A DNA stretch of 64,000 nt, from the NCBI GenBank assembly GCA_002245135.1, contig NGBS01000006.1, positions 1-64,000 of the forward strand, read 5' to 3'. Below the pieces are notes generated by a model. It saw nothing but the letters and a program-made list of their open reading frames with translations, did no database searches and was not told the DNA's origin. The stretch is from Proteromonas lacertae. Taxonomy: Eukaryota; Sar; Bigyra; Opalinata; Proteromonadidae. This document shows, piece after piece, positions 1-11,919 of the stretch. The stretch's first letter is position 1, and each line of letters begins with the position of its first letter. Both the position numbers and the translations under genes were made by a program.

Positions 1-700
1 TATTAGAGAAGAATTAAAGAAAAATCCAAATGGTTATGTTGGAAGTAATGAGTGCATAATATATATATATATTTCATGTAATAATTTAGATGATATTGGA
101 TGGAGATGTATTTGAGTTGATAAAATTGGTTTTAAACCTATTTTCTAAAGATATATATATTGTTAAACTAGTCTACACAATCCTTCTATTGATTTATTCA
201 ATAAATGTAGAGAAAATAAGAAAAAAAGGTTATGATCTATTTATAAATATCATACTGATTATAGTTTTTTTAATTGGATTTTATTTGTCTATTTATATAA
301 CCTTTCTACAAGTAATATTTCAAATTATTCAGAAACATATGATAATTGTTGCAGAAATCATGTTTCATCTAATAGAGTATATAATATTATATGTACAGTA
401 TAGTGTGATTTATTAAAAGAAAATGATTGTAAAAGTATTGATGAATATATAAAGTCTGTGCCTAAAAGATCAATTTTCTTCTTGGAAATTTAATAAACAT
501 GATGTAGTTTTATATATATTTAGTTATACACGTATGATTATTATTTATTATAGACTATTAGTTGTTTGCTATTGTTTTTGAATATAACACGATTGAAGAA
601 GAAAGAGAAAAGAAACAAAGAATTTGAAAGGCTGTTAATTAAACTTGGATATGAAGATTTAGTTAATGAATACCATTCAGATAGTTTAATTTCAAACAAT
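1..700 (+). pseudogene. Decayed exons of an unidentified membrane protein
   Basis: No continuous gene can be built here. Frame 2 gives protein-like pieces interrupted by stops: a Cys-containing stretch at about 290-490 that reads through cleanly if a 27-nt GTATAT...TATAG intron (about 379-405) is removed. A second piece at about 565-703 begins with a hydrophobic run (ISCLLLFLNI) followed by a basic, then acidic tail ending GYEDLVNEYHSDS, then TGA. That looks like a membrane helix plus a short cytoplasmic tail. Stops at about 113, 146 and 233 are not explained by any intron I can place. It could be the 3' end of a gene starting left of the window, now degraded. The product is not recognised. 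Confidence 0.3.
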
Positions 701-952
701 TGACCTATGATATATTAGAAGTATTGATATAAGATAGTTTTTCATTCTTTTTTTAATCTCATCATATTTATATTTACTCATTCTTTTCTAATTATCATGA
801 TGTAGAATTATATCCAAATATGTTAGTAAAGACTAAATTGATTTGAATCTGAATTAAAAGAAAAGATTTGTAGGTCAGCTTGATAGAGTATGCGATTGAA
901 TCAGATATTGCATCTGTGTTTCATGATTAATATTATTGGTTAAATATTAAAG

Positions 953-3900
953 ATGAAATTTACAGTGTTGTGTGTTATCTGTATGACTAATATTGTTATA
1001 AATGAATAGTACTATATGTTATGCCTTCATTGTGTGTTGGTAGTTTCAAGTATGAGTATAATCATTTTCATTTGAAAGTTGGAGAAGAAGCTACAATCAA
1101 TAAACCAATTGATGTAAAAGATGGTTTATATGTTGTTGATAAAAAATTACCAGAAGGTTTATGGCTTAACCCAAACAGTGGATATATTTCTGGAGTTCCA
1201 ATTGCTGAATCAAGTGGCTATTACACCATAACATATAATGCAGGAAGAGAAGATGCAGCTGTTTGCAGATTAAAAATTGTTTGTATGTTTAAATCCTTAA
1301 TTTTCCTAGGATGTCTGCTCCAGTTATAAATTGTGGAGTTTCTAAAGCTAACAACTGTTTCTCTCATTAATACAGTTATAGTTTGTACATCCACAAGTGA
1401 AATTCCTGAAGATTGGTTGGTCAATTTTCCCAAAAGATGTGAAAGGTATTACTCAAGATGGTCCTTATTGAGATTTAATAATTTCAATCCTCAAACCAAT
1501 ATGAAAATTACTATTGAAGCTAGAAATGCTGTTGGAACTGGTATATTTGAAATAGAAATTGTTAAAGTTGAAAATCCTATATTAAATAATGGTATTTATG
1601 TTAGATTCAATGATTTGGAAACAACAAGATGTGGTGATTATTATGATGGTATATCTGTTTATGACTTCTATGAAGGTGTAATGAATGATTTATCTGGATT
1701 AACTGATTTTGAACAATGGAAAGTAAGATGGATATATCTGTTTCAGGTGTAATAACATCATTTAATGGCACAATGGATGGATTTATTAATATTGAAACAG
1801 CTGGTGAATATACATTCTATATGCAAACTGGTAATGAAATGAATGCTAGAGTGTTTATTGATGATGTAAAAGTATTATCAGATTGGAGTGAATGTAAACC
1901 TTTAATGAATCATTACAATCATCCAAAGTGAAACTAGAGAGTGGTTTAAGAAGAGTAATAATCGAATTTATGGGAGGTGAAGGATTAGATTTCCATTTTG
2001 TATTTGACTATTCACTTCCAGGTAGTTCAACAAGAAAAACAATTCCATTTAAATATTCCAAATCTTCTTTTGATCCAGTATTATTTTTATCTGTTGATTC
2101 TTTAGAAGTTAGTTGGTTATATGATGCTTTCAGTTTAACTGCAATTCATGTTGGAAGAGGTAAAGCTGAAAGTTGTTGGATTAGTAATAATGCAGAATTA
2201 CCTGAAGGATCAGAAGTAACAGTTGATGGTATAAAAGGCCATCCACAATCTGAAATGGACCAAACAGAATATAAAGTGAAATGTAAAAATGGAGATAGTG
2301 AAACAAATGAAATAACAATAAAACTTCGTGTAACAAAGAAAACTATAGAAGGAGTTCGATCTTATTATTATAAACCTCATAATTTTGATACAAGTTTATT
2401 TACCAAATATGGACCAAATGTAGATGGTTTAGAAGCATCTTACATTCAAAAGCAAGATCAGCCATTTATAGAAGAAACTCAAGAAAAACCTCATCCTGAA
2501 GGATTGAGTATCGAATTTCTTGATGATTATGGTGTTTATTGGGAAGGCTATCTTCATCCACAAAAAGAAGATATTGGTATTAATACTTTCAAAATAAATG
2601 CCGAAGGTGGTTATTGGATTTATATTGATAATAAAGAAATATTATCTAAACCAGGAAGAAATAAGGTAGATAATCCAAGTTATTTTGATTATAATTTAAC
2701 TGATGATTCATTCTTTGTTCAAATATATTATGTTTCACATCAAGGTCATGCTTGTTTCAAGTTCTCCTGGAAGAAATCAAATCAAACTGAAGATGATTAT
2801 AGTGATTTCCTTCCATTTAGATATATTCCAGTAAATGATTATTTCTTAATGAGTCAAAGTACAGCTACTTATCTAAAAGGTCAAGTAGTAGAAAATAATG
2901 GAATTCCAGTTGAAGATTTTGATTGTAAAGATGTAAAAGTTAATCCTCCATTACCCGATGGTTTAGAAGCTCATTGTTCAAATAATCCATTCAATCCCGT
3001 AATAATAGCAGGAACTGCAACATCAGAAAGATTTATTGAAATGAAAGAACATACAGTAACAGTAACAAGTTCAAAAGATAAATCTGTTTCAACAAGCATT
3101 TATATTTCTATAAAACGTATAATTTATGTAATAACTATTGTTTAAATAGCTGTTGAATCACCATCTGGTTTTTATATATTAGATCTTCAAAGTGGAAAGA
3201 AATATAGTGATGAGATTACTTTAGTTGTAGGTGAATTCTATGATCTTCAATTCCATGTAGAAAGTGGATATGTAATTTCATTTGGTATAGAGAATATTCC
3301 AGTTGGATTTACATTTAATTGGGAAAGTTCAACCCTTTCTGGTAGTCCTAGAGAAGAATTAAATACAAGAGTAATAGTAAATGCTTATGTTCTTCCATCT
3401 GATGGTGATAATAAAGAATTCTCATTTAAAATAAAAGCAGCTAATTCTTGTGAAAGTGGCAAAAGACATTTATTTCATTTTAGTAATGATTTTGTTGATA
3501 ATGGACAATTTTTGACGCTTATAGTTACATCATCTAATAATAGCGTGGTATTTGATGTAATTGAAAGAGAAACAGTTAGTTTACCTCGTAGTTACAGTAA
3601 ATGCCTTCCAGAAGATACCTATAAAATAGTAGTAAGTGGAAAATTTGATTATTATTTAGCAATATATAATAATGGTAGAAGAATCTATAGACTTTATGCT
3701 AATTATCCTGATGCTGAATCTCAAAGTGTTAGACTAAATACAGGTATATATATATATATATAATTATATTAAATATTATAATTATTATTTGTAATAGAAC
3801 CTGTTTTACCAAAATTCAAATATACAACAAATAATGTAACATATTATCAATCGAATCAAGTATTATTAATTCCATCTATTAACACGTTTATCGAATATTT

Positions 3901-6900
3901 TACTATAACACCTTCTACATTACCAAAAGGTATTATATTTAACAACATAACAGGAAGAATATATGGAAGAGCTGATGAAGTAACAAAGATAACAAATTAT
4001 AAAATCACAGCTCATAATGATAGAGGTCAAGTTTCATTTGATATGATAATAGAAGTTCTTCCAGATACACAAGAAGATGATTGTGATAATGCTGGAAAAT
4101 TCTTAATTGGATTAACGCTAGTTAAAGGAAAATATGATAAACCTGGATATAAATTAATAAACTCTAAAGATGAAGTTGTGTATGAAAAAGTAGATAATAA
4201 TGTCATTGCATATCCTATTGATAGTGTTAAAATATGCATAGAAAAAGGAGTTTATACATTGAGATTGATTGATTTTGGTGGACGTGGATGGTTTGAAACA
4301 AATATGACATTATCAGCAGGTAATTCAATTGTTGGAAGTTATACAATGTTTAGTGATGATAAAGGAGAAGTAAATGTAATTAAAGATTGTATATATAAAT
4401 ATAATTATTCATTTCTTTATTAAATAGTTAACTATCTGATTGATACTCATACTGAATGGAAATACAGTCAAGAATATATTCCAAATTGGGAATTTAAGAA
4501 TGGTTCAGTTTCTTGGGAAAAAAGTACAATAAAAGAATTACCAAAACCAGAACAATCTAAACCAACATACTATTTGAGATATGCATTAGAATTCCCAAAT
4601 TATAAAAATTATTCAGGATATTTAATTCGAATTAAACATAAATCAGGTGTAATAGTTCGAGTAAATGGAAGAGTAATATTTCGAGATAATTTACCAGATG
4701 GAGATGTCGATGAAAATACACCAGGAGATACTGCTTATGAAAGATCAAAAGAAGAGAATTTCATATTGCCAATCGATGATTTAAATGAAACAGCAATAAT
4801 AACATATGAAATTCATAAAAGTCCAAATGATGATAATTTCCCAAATGAAGATAAATTCTTTATATTCCCATTAGGAGATAATAATGAAAATTGTATTTTA
4901 GTAACACATTATGGAGGAAGAGTGACAGATTCATCAAGTGGAAAATATGGTAAAAATCTTGCGAATTATGCTGATACTGCTTTTGGCTTAAGAACAGGAT
5001 ATATGTGGAGAGATGATTATGGTACTGTAGATGGTTACTCATATGCAGATTATTCATTTGGTGAAAATAATCATTATGCTTTTAATCAGTTTACAATCAC
5101 ATCTTATACTGATTCACCATATTGTTATCCAAAGAAAGTAAGATTAAGTGGTATGACAGATGAAGGAAATGTAGAAATAGGTTCATTAGATCCAGTTAAT
5201 TACATGATTTTGAAGAAACATACACCAGGAAGAGCTACCTTCAATGTAGATCCCCATACGTTATATAAAAGCGTTAGGATAGATATACCAGAATCAAAAT
5301 ATTATGATGAAAATAATAAAGGAATGGATGTAATAGAAATTGGTTATAATTTATGTGTTAATAAGAAATGTCCTGTTAATCCTATCATAAATCTTCCAGA
5401 AGGAATATCTAATACATTCTTTAAAGCGAATTGTACAACTCCAAGTATATCTGGTGAAAGATATTTCTACTGTTCAAACTTTGGTCTTTGGATAGAAGTA
5501 AATACAACTTGTAATGAACCGCCCAAATTTATCAATACAGAAAAGACTTTTACTTTTGAAGTTGGAGTTACTTATTCAGATGAATCGATATATGAAGTGA
5601 CAGGAAATCCTACAGAATATTATTTTAACTGCACTACTTGTGAAGCAGGTAAATTTATTCCTGGATTGGTATTTTATTCAAATTTCGGCTTAATATCTGG
5701 AACTCCAATTAAGAATGCAACATACGTAGTAATCTGTACTGTTTCTAATGACTATGGCTCAGATAATATAACAATGACGATAATTGTCAAACCATCCAAT
5801 AATATCATTGTATATAGATATAAGTTACAATTTGTAGCTAATATATATGAAGAAATTAAGGATTATCAATTATTTTGGGTTGAAAGTCCTTTTCCAGTGA
5901 CATATAGTGTAGATGAACTTCCAGAAGGTTTTACATTAAATTCATCAACTGGTTTTCTTAGTGGTATGACACTTACACCAATTTATAAAGATTATTTATT
6001 TACTATAAAGAATACAGCTGGTCAACGAACTACAAGATCAATTGAATTTTTTATAGATGAACCTAACCTTGTAGTAATGGTTGAATCTGTAGATAAATTA
6101 GAATTGGTTTATATGATGGATTATCAGAATCAATATCCAATAGTGTGTTATGCTGAGAGATTAAGTTACAGTATTGATAAAGATTTACCTTATAATTTGA
6201 CGTATGATATTGTAACAGGTGCAATGAGTGGAAAAGTAACAGCTCCAATTCAATCAGCTGTTAATTATACATTCTCATGTTCAGGTGAATATAATACAAT
6301 TTCCAAAACAATTCCAGTTTCAATAATTGAATCAGATGATCCAGTAATAATAAGTCAAAATGAATCTGTTACATTAATAGCAGGTGAAGAATTATTAAAT
6401 GCTCAATTCTTTGTAGTAAGTGGAAATAATTTAGTTTATTCAATCACTCCATCATTACCAAATGGAATAACAATGGATTCAAAGAATGGAAGATTTAATG
6501 GTTATGCCAAAACAGATAATCAAAATAAAACTTATACAATCAATGTATCAAATGGTAAAGTGTCAATTCAATTGAAAATGTCAATTGAAGTAATAAAAAG
6601 TGATAAACCAATAATTCCTGATTCAACAATAAAGAAAAATATAACAGTAGCAACAGGAACATTAGTGTCAATTCAATTGTTTGATGTAATTGGAGATGGT
6701 TTATCAGTTTCAGTAAATCCACCATTACCAGATGGTTTTATGATTTATTCCATCTGGTTATTTACAAGGAGTTTCTGTAGTTGATGTTGAACCACAAGAT
6801 TATTTAATAATAGTAACAGATATGAATGGTAAATTCAGCGAGTGTAACAATCACATTAGAATTTATAGCAAAGAAATGTTCTAGCTGAATGGTGGTTTTC

Positions 6901-7199
6901 CAGAAACTTTAGTAGGAGATAATGCTATAATAAAATGTGGAGGAGGTCGATCTGGTTATATAATGAGAAGATGTATTTATGTAAATGGAAATGCAATCTG
7001 GCAATCTCCAATCGATGAATGTTCAGGAAGTATAGTTGGTGCATTAATTGGAATAATAATTGGTTGTATAATTGGAGGAGGAGTTTTATTTTTAGGAGGT
7101 TATTGTATTTATGTTCGAATAGGAGGAAGAACAAAACATGTTCGAAAAACAACAGAGCATATAGTTGATGCTTTGAAAGATTCAGCTGTAAGAATATAA
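953..7199 (+). CDS. Large modular type I surface protein with PA14 and He_PIG/cadherin-like domains
   Basis: The start at 953 gives a signal peptide once a 29-nt intron (981-1009) is removed (MKFTVLCVILLYVMPSLC). The ectodomain is a string of roughly ten He_PIG/cadherin-like modules, each with the signature LPxGhxhxxxxGxhxGxP (first at about 1080-1290, last at about 6620-6840), plus two PA14 domains (about 1580-2040 and 2340-2850) and a beta-rich module at about 4440-4900. A Cys module then precedes a Gly/Ile-rich membrane helix (about 7036-7110) and a short basic tail ending at TAA 7197. Clear introns are 3117-3149, 3744-3797 and 4389-4427; a 35-nt one (1895-1929, ending AAAG) restores the first PA14 domain. 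Frame changes near 1280, 1730, 6750, 6838 and 6885 remain unexplained, so the copy may be damaged or contain sequence errors. A role in adhesion or carbohydrate binding is inference from the domains. Confidence 0.7.
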
Positions 7200-7634
7200 T
7201 CATTCTTCAATTAACTTTCATTATTATTATTATTATATTCTCTCTCCTGTTATTAACACACTGAATATAAATAATTATCACATAACAGTATTAGTTTTTC
7301 TTGTCACTCATTCTGTCCATATATATTATCACCTCTATATACTTGAGGAATATTATTACCACCTTCACTTGCACCATAAATCGGTCTGGAAGAGTAGACA
7401 GTCTACCATTAGCCACAAAAAATAATGTATATATTTAATCAAATGTAGTATACATTATTAAAACATTCATCAACACCATCACTCATTTAAATCTTTACTT
7501 ATCTCATAATCTGTAATTTTTGTTTATGATACTATAAAACGACTATAAATTTTGGAATTAATTGGGGGAATTCTAAATTTTTGGATCAACTTCTATTTTG
7601 AATATTTCTCTATTCTTCAGTCAATAAGATATCT
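7200..7634. other. Intergenic gap
   Basis: AT-rich sequence with no coding signal on either strand. It carries the 3' flank of the PA14 gene and the upstream flank of the next gene. Confidence 0.6.
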
Positions 7635-10600
7635 ATGTCTAATGAAACAGATTTATTTGTATGAGTGTTACCATGTATATTCTATAAATAGAATAAAGAT
7701 AGTATTGATTACTTAAAAGAAGTAGTTTCAATAATAGAAGATGTATAAAATAGAAAAAATGATAATATTAAATAGATAAGCCATGATGATGTAAATATAG
7801 TGACAGATAGTAGAGAAAAGGATGAGATCGGTAAATGGCGAAAAACTGTAAGGAGTAGTTTAGAAAGTGGTGTAGATGAGAATATTTTTGAAGAACCTAT
7901 TGCTGTATACATAGTTTAAATATATAATAATAGAAGCAAGCTTTAAAATTACTAGATGAAGAATTAGAGAAAGTAGATAGTCGATACAATGAATATATAA
8001 TTACTACAAGTGAAATAGATCATAGTAGTGAGATAATGTACAGTCTATCTTTCTTGCCACTTCATTTATTCAGCGGAAATGAAGTTAGTTATTGGAACAA
8101 CCAAATATGTGATTTTATATTAAAAAATACAGAGTTTTTACATGAAGTATTAAAGACAACAGATGATCTATGCAGTGAAAATAGTAAAAAATCCCAACCA
8201 TTCAAGCCAAGCTTAACTAAAAAAGACTTATTAAAGCCTTTAAGTAAGTTAAAATGTAAAGAATTAGTAAATAGTTGTTTAGAATTGTTAAAATATGAAT
8301 ATAATCGTAGATGTAAATACATCGAAGAAAATGATGAATTTGATGAAAATTACAAAACTAATATTTCTAACCGTAATAAAAAGTTATATGAAAAACTAGT
8401 CAATAATTTAAGTAAAAATATTCCATCAGAAAGTGAAATTGAAGAAGAAATAATGAGTAATTATAATAATAATAAAACTAACGATGATAAAAATATAAAT
8501 AAGAATAAAAATCAATCAAATTTTAGTTGTTTTAGCTGTATATTTTGTATTAACACAAGTGAAGATAAAGAAGGAGATAAGGCAAAGAGAATAAGTGAAG
8601 TAATATATGAAGAAGAAGATGAAGACGAAGAAGAAGATGATGATGATGAAGAAAAAGAAAAAGAGAATGAAATAGAAAATAAACAACAACAACAACAACA
8701 ACCTAAAGCTATTCATTATATATATAACAGTGATTGTCTTTACATTAATGATGTAAACTATGACACTGATAATCAAATATCATTTCTATTGAATGTAATG
8801 AAAAAAATAACTACTAATAGTGAAAGTAAAATCAAAAATTCGAATGAATATAATAACCAACAACAACAACAATTGGAGAATGATATATCCGTTTTAAATG
8901 ATAGTTTGCCACATCGAGCCGTATCTCTAATTACTACATATAAGAATCTATTCTTTATTGATCCAGTAGTTATTCAAATATGTTATTTATTGTTACTAAG
9001 TAATGGATTTATTGATCATGTTGCTACTCCATGTGATGCTATTTTAGAAGATATTTATAATGAAACTGATATAGCTAAAATCCTAACAAGTTCATTCTAT
9101 AAATATATAAATGAATTAAAGAGTAGATTAGATAGTTTATTGAAAAAAGAAAGTAAAAAATTGATTATAAATCAACATAAGAAATATATTAAAACTATCT
9201 ATGATGATATAATAGAAGGTTTAGAATATTCAATGCATTATTTATACTTACTCCCACGACAATATGCTGCAATAATATTTAGAGAATTGATGATAATATT
9301 TGAATTAATATGGGAAGTAAAGAATAAAGTATTATTGTCAAATAATAATAATGAATCAACATCTACTCCAGTACAGCAATGGATTCAACAAAGTACACTT
9401 TATACTGATATACGAATACATTATCATAATATATGGAAGAAAACAAATTTAAATATTGTATTAGATGATATATATAATGAAGAAGAAGAGGAAATTATCA
9501 AAATATGTATATCAAATGAAACAAGTGTAGAAGTTGAATTAACTCCAATGAATTATATAATTAAAAGGAAAGTGGACAATATCAATAGTAATTTCTATTA
9601 TTATGGTGGTGGTAGAAGAAGTAGTGAAATAATATTACTAAATGAAGAAGAAGAGCCAAAAATAAAAGAAGAAAATAAGAATGAAAATAGTGAAGATGAA
9701 AATGATAATTTTTTTGGATATAAAATAAAATCAATTAAATATAATAGTGGTAATTATGACTACAATATGAGAGTTGGTGATATAATATTAAGTTATGGAA
9801 CAAATAATGCAAATGTTCTACTAACAAAACATACTCTAAAGTCATTGGAAACTTTATTTATCCAATCATATTCACCTATTTCTATTATATTGTTAATTAA
9901 AAAAGATATTAACAGTAACAATAATAATAATAATAGTCGTTACATTCCATTATCTTTATTTAGTTTAGGATGTATAACTCATGAGTTATTATATTCAATG
10001 GAAAGTATGGTTACTTTTGATGAAACAAGAATATTTGATAAGTTTTTTCCTAATGAAGATGTATTTTATAATTTATCAAGTTGGTGTTATATTTCTGAAT
10101 ATAGAAAAGATATAGAATATATTATTAAATATTCATATTATTTCCATGATGGTTATAATCCTTTTATATCTTTTCTGTTAACAGAAATTCAAGGATTTTT
10201 ACATAAATATGGTAATGAATTGAAAATCAATGATTTATTCATAAAGCTATACAATATATTTTGTTATAATTATATCTATGGAACAAATTATCGTATTAAG
10301 AATTTGTATATGAATGAAATAATAAATAATGAGTCGTTTCTAACAATATCTAAAAAGGAAAGACATTCTTTATCAGTTGCCAATCAGATTAAATGGTTAA
10401 TTATGTACAGTTTTAATACATACTTATCATTCTTTGTAGAATCAACAGTTGATAAAATATTCTTATTTTGTAATTATTTAATATCAGATACTGTACTGAG
10501 TTATATGAATGAAATTACGATGATTGGAAAGGATATATTGAAAAATGAACAGTTTAATGAAATTTATAAACCAAAATTAATACAACAACAAAATAATAAT

Positions 10601-11819
10601 AATAATGAAGATAATGATAATAATGATGAGAATAAAGAGATTTATAAATATTTTATCATCATTAACAATTTACATGTTTGTAGACATCATATTAATGATT
10701 TATTTGAGTTTATAATAACTGAATTGAATGATACATCTGAATCTGTATATATTATATATCATTATTTATGTTATTTATAGAAAATTGATAGTATAGTTGT
10801 TCCTGATGAATTACCTCATGATAATGATGAAATGTGGGATAGACAGTTGTATATATCTTATTATTATTATATTATATTAATAGATTTGGTATAAATGGTG
10901 ATGAATGTCATTTTTCGCAAGACTTTGAAGTTCTTTCAATAGAAATAATCGAAACAAACCTTATGAAAGAAAGTGAAATATTATCTAATTATTTATTTGA
11001 ATTTCTGATTGGTGATTCTTATGAGAACATTAATAAAGGAATTTATACAAAACATTCCACTTTTTATCCAATTCAATTACCTCCATTTAATTGGGGAATA
11101 TTAGAAGATAATACAAAGACAATATGTATTGTGGTAAGAATAATAGAGAGCTGAAACAATGAATATGATATTTGAGAATCACTTCAAAATTGATATGTCA
11201 AAATTTAAGAATGAAATAAATGTGAATGGAAAAATCAATTATGATAAAGAGTTTGAATTAAATTTGAATTTGAAATTGAAGTTCAGTCATATAAAACTAG
11301 CAGAAAAGAGTGATAGTTTAATAAACAAAGCAATAAATGAAATGTTACTGAATTATATAAAAGAATATGAAGTAAAGGTGATTAATCCAATAATAAAGTT
11401 ATATGGGAATAATGAGATAGAGAATTTAGAATGTTTAAATAAATTAATATTTGATAATTATCAAGTTATTAAAAGTGATTCTATATCCACAGTTGTTCAG
11501 AAGATTTATATTGAAGTTTATAGATGTTTTAATTTTGAATGTATTTACAAAGATATTGTTACATTGTAAATATAATAAGTTTGTGAAAAATGAATATTCT
11601 GTTGATCAAATAAAAGAATTTTTGAGGTTTTATAATGTTATTGAAGTGTATGTTGAAGAATTGGATGATCATTTCAAAGAAAGTAGGCCAAATACATATT
11701 TACATGATTTGATAGATTCATTAATTAGTAATAGCAAATTTCATAAAAGTTGCTATACTGAATGTAAGAGTGAAAGTGAAATTGTTGAAGTGATTAAGAA
11801 AAAGATTAATAAAAAGTAA
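7635..11819 (+). CDS. Large unidentified acidic protein with a PDZ-like segment
   Basis: The start ATG (7635) opens a 24-nt exon; removing introns 7659-7691, 7743-7775 and 7905-7933 joins it in frame to a 2.8-kb exon (7934-10744). Later introns are 10745-10780 and about 10849-10883. The protein is mostly helical, with acidic, poly-N and poly-Q patches, a Cys-rich FSCFSCIFC stretch (about 8520-8550) and, at about 9712-9900, a segment with PDZ features (RVGDIILSYG followed by a TLKSLE helix and a hydrophobic strand). The rest resembles no family I can name. Frame moves by one near 11145 and again near 11525; the second could be a 37-nt intron ending CAAAG, the first has no good intron. It converges on DNAAF4, 100 bp downstream. 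Confidence 0.65.
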
Positions 11820-11919
11820 TTTACCCTATTTTTCACATTTGCAATTGTTTTGTTTTGTGTGTATATTGAATATAATTTTAAAAAATAAACATAAATGTTA
11901 AATAATTGAAGAAAAAAAT

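Noticed and set aside
90-416. Hydrophobic 108-residue ORF that could be a membrane protein
   Set aside because: A different frame over the same bases shows Cys-containing protein-like sequence and a clean 27-nt intron; the hydrophobic reading looks like an AT-rich shadow.
1734-1756. ATATCTG...AAC as another AT-AC intron in the surface gene
   Set aside because: It would restore frame, but it is only 23 nt and has no branch motif; a one-base deletion explains the frame change as well.
8000-10780. Ciliate-type code with TAA/TAG as Gln
   Set aside because: Gln is written CAA/CAG throughout and all three stops end conserved proteins at the expected place.
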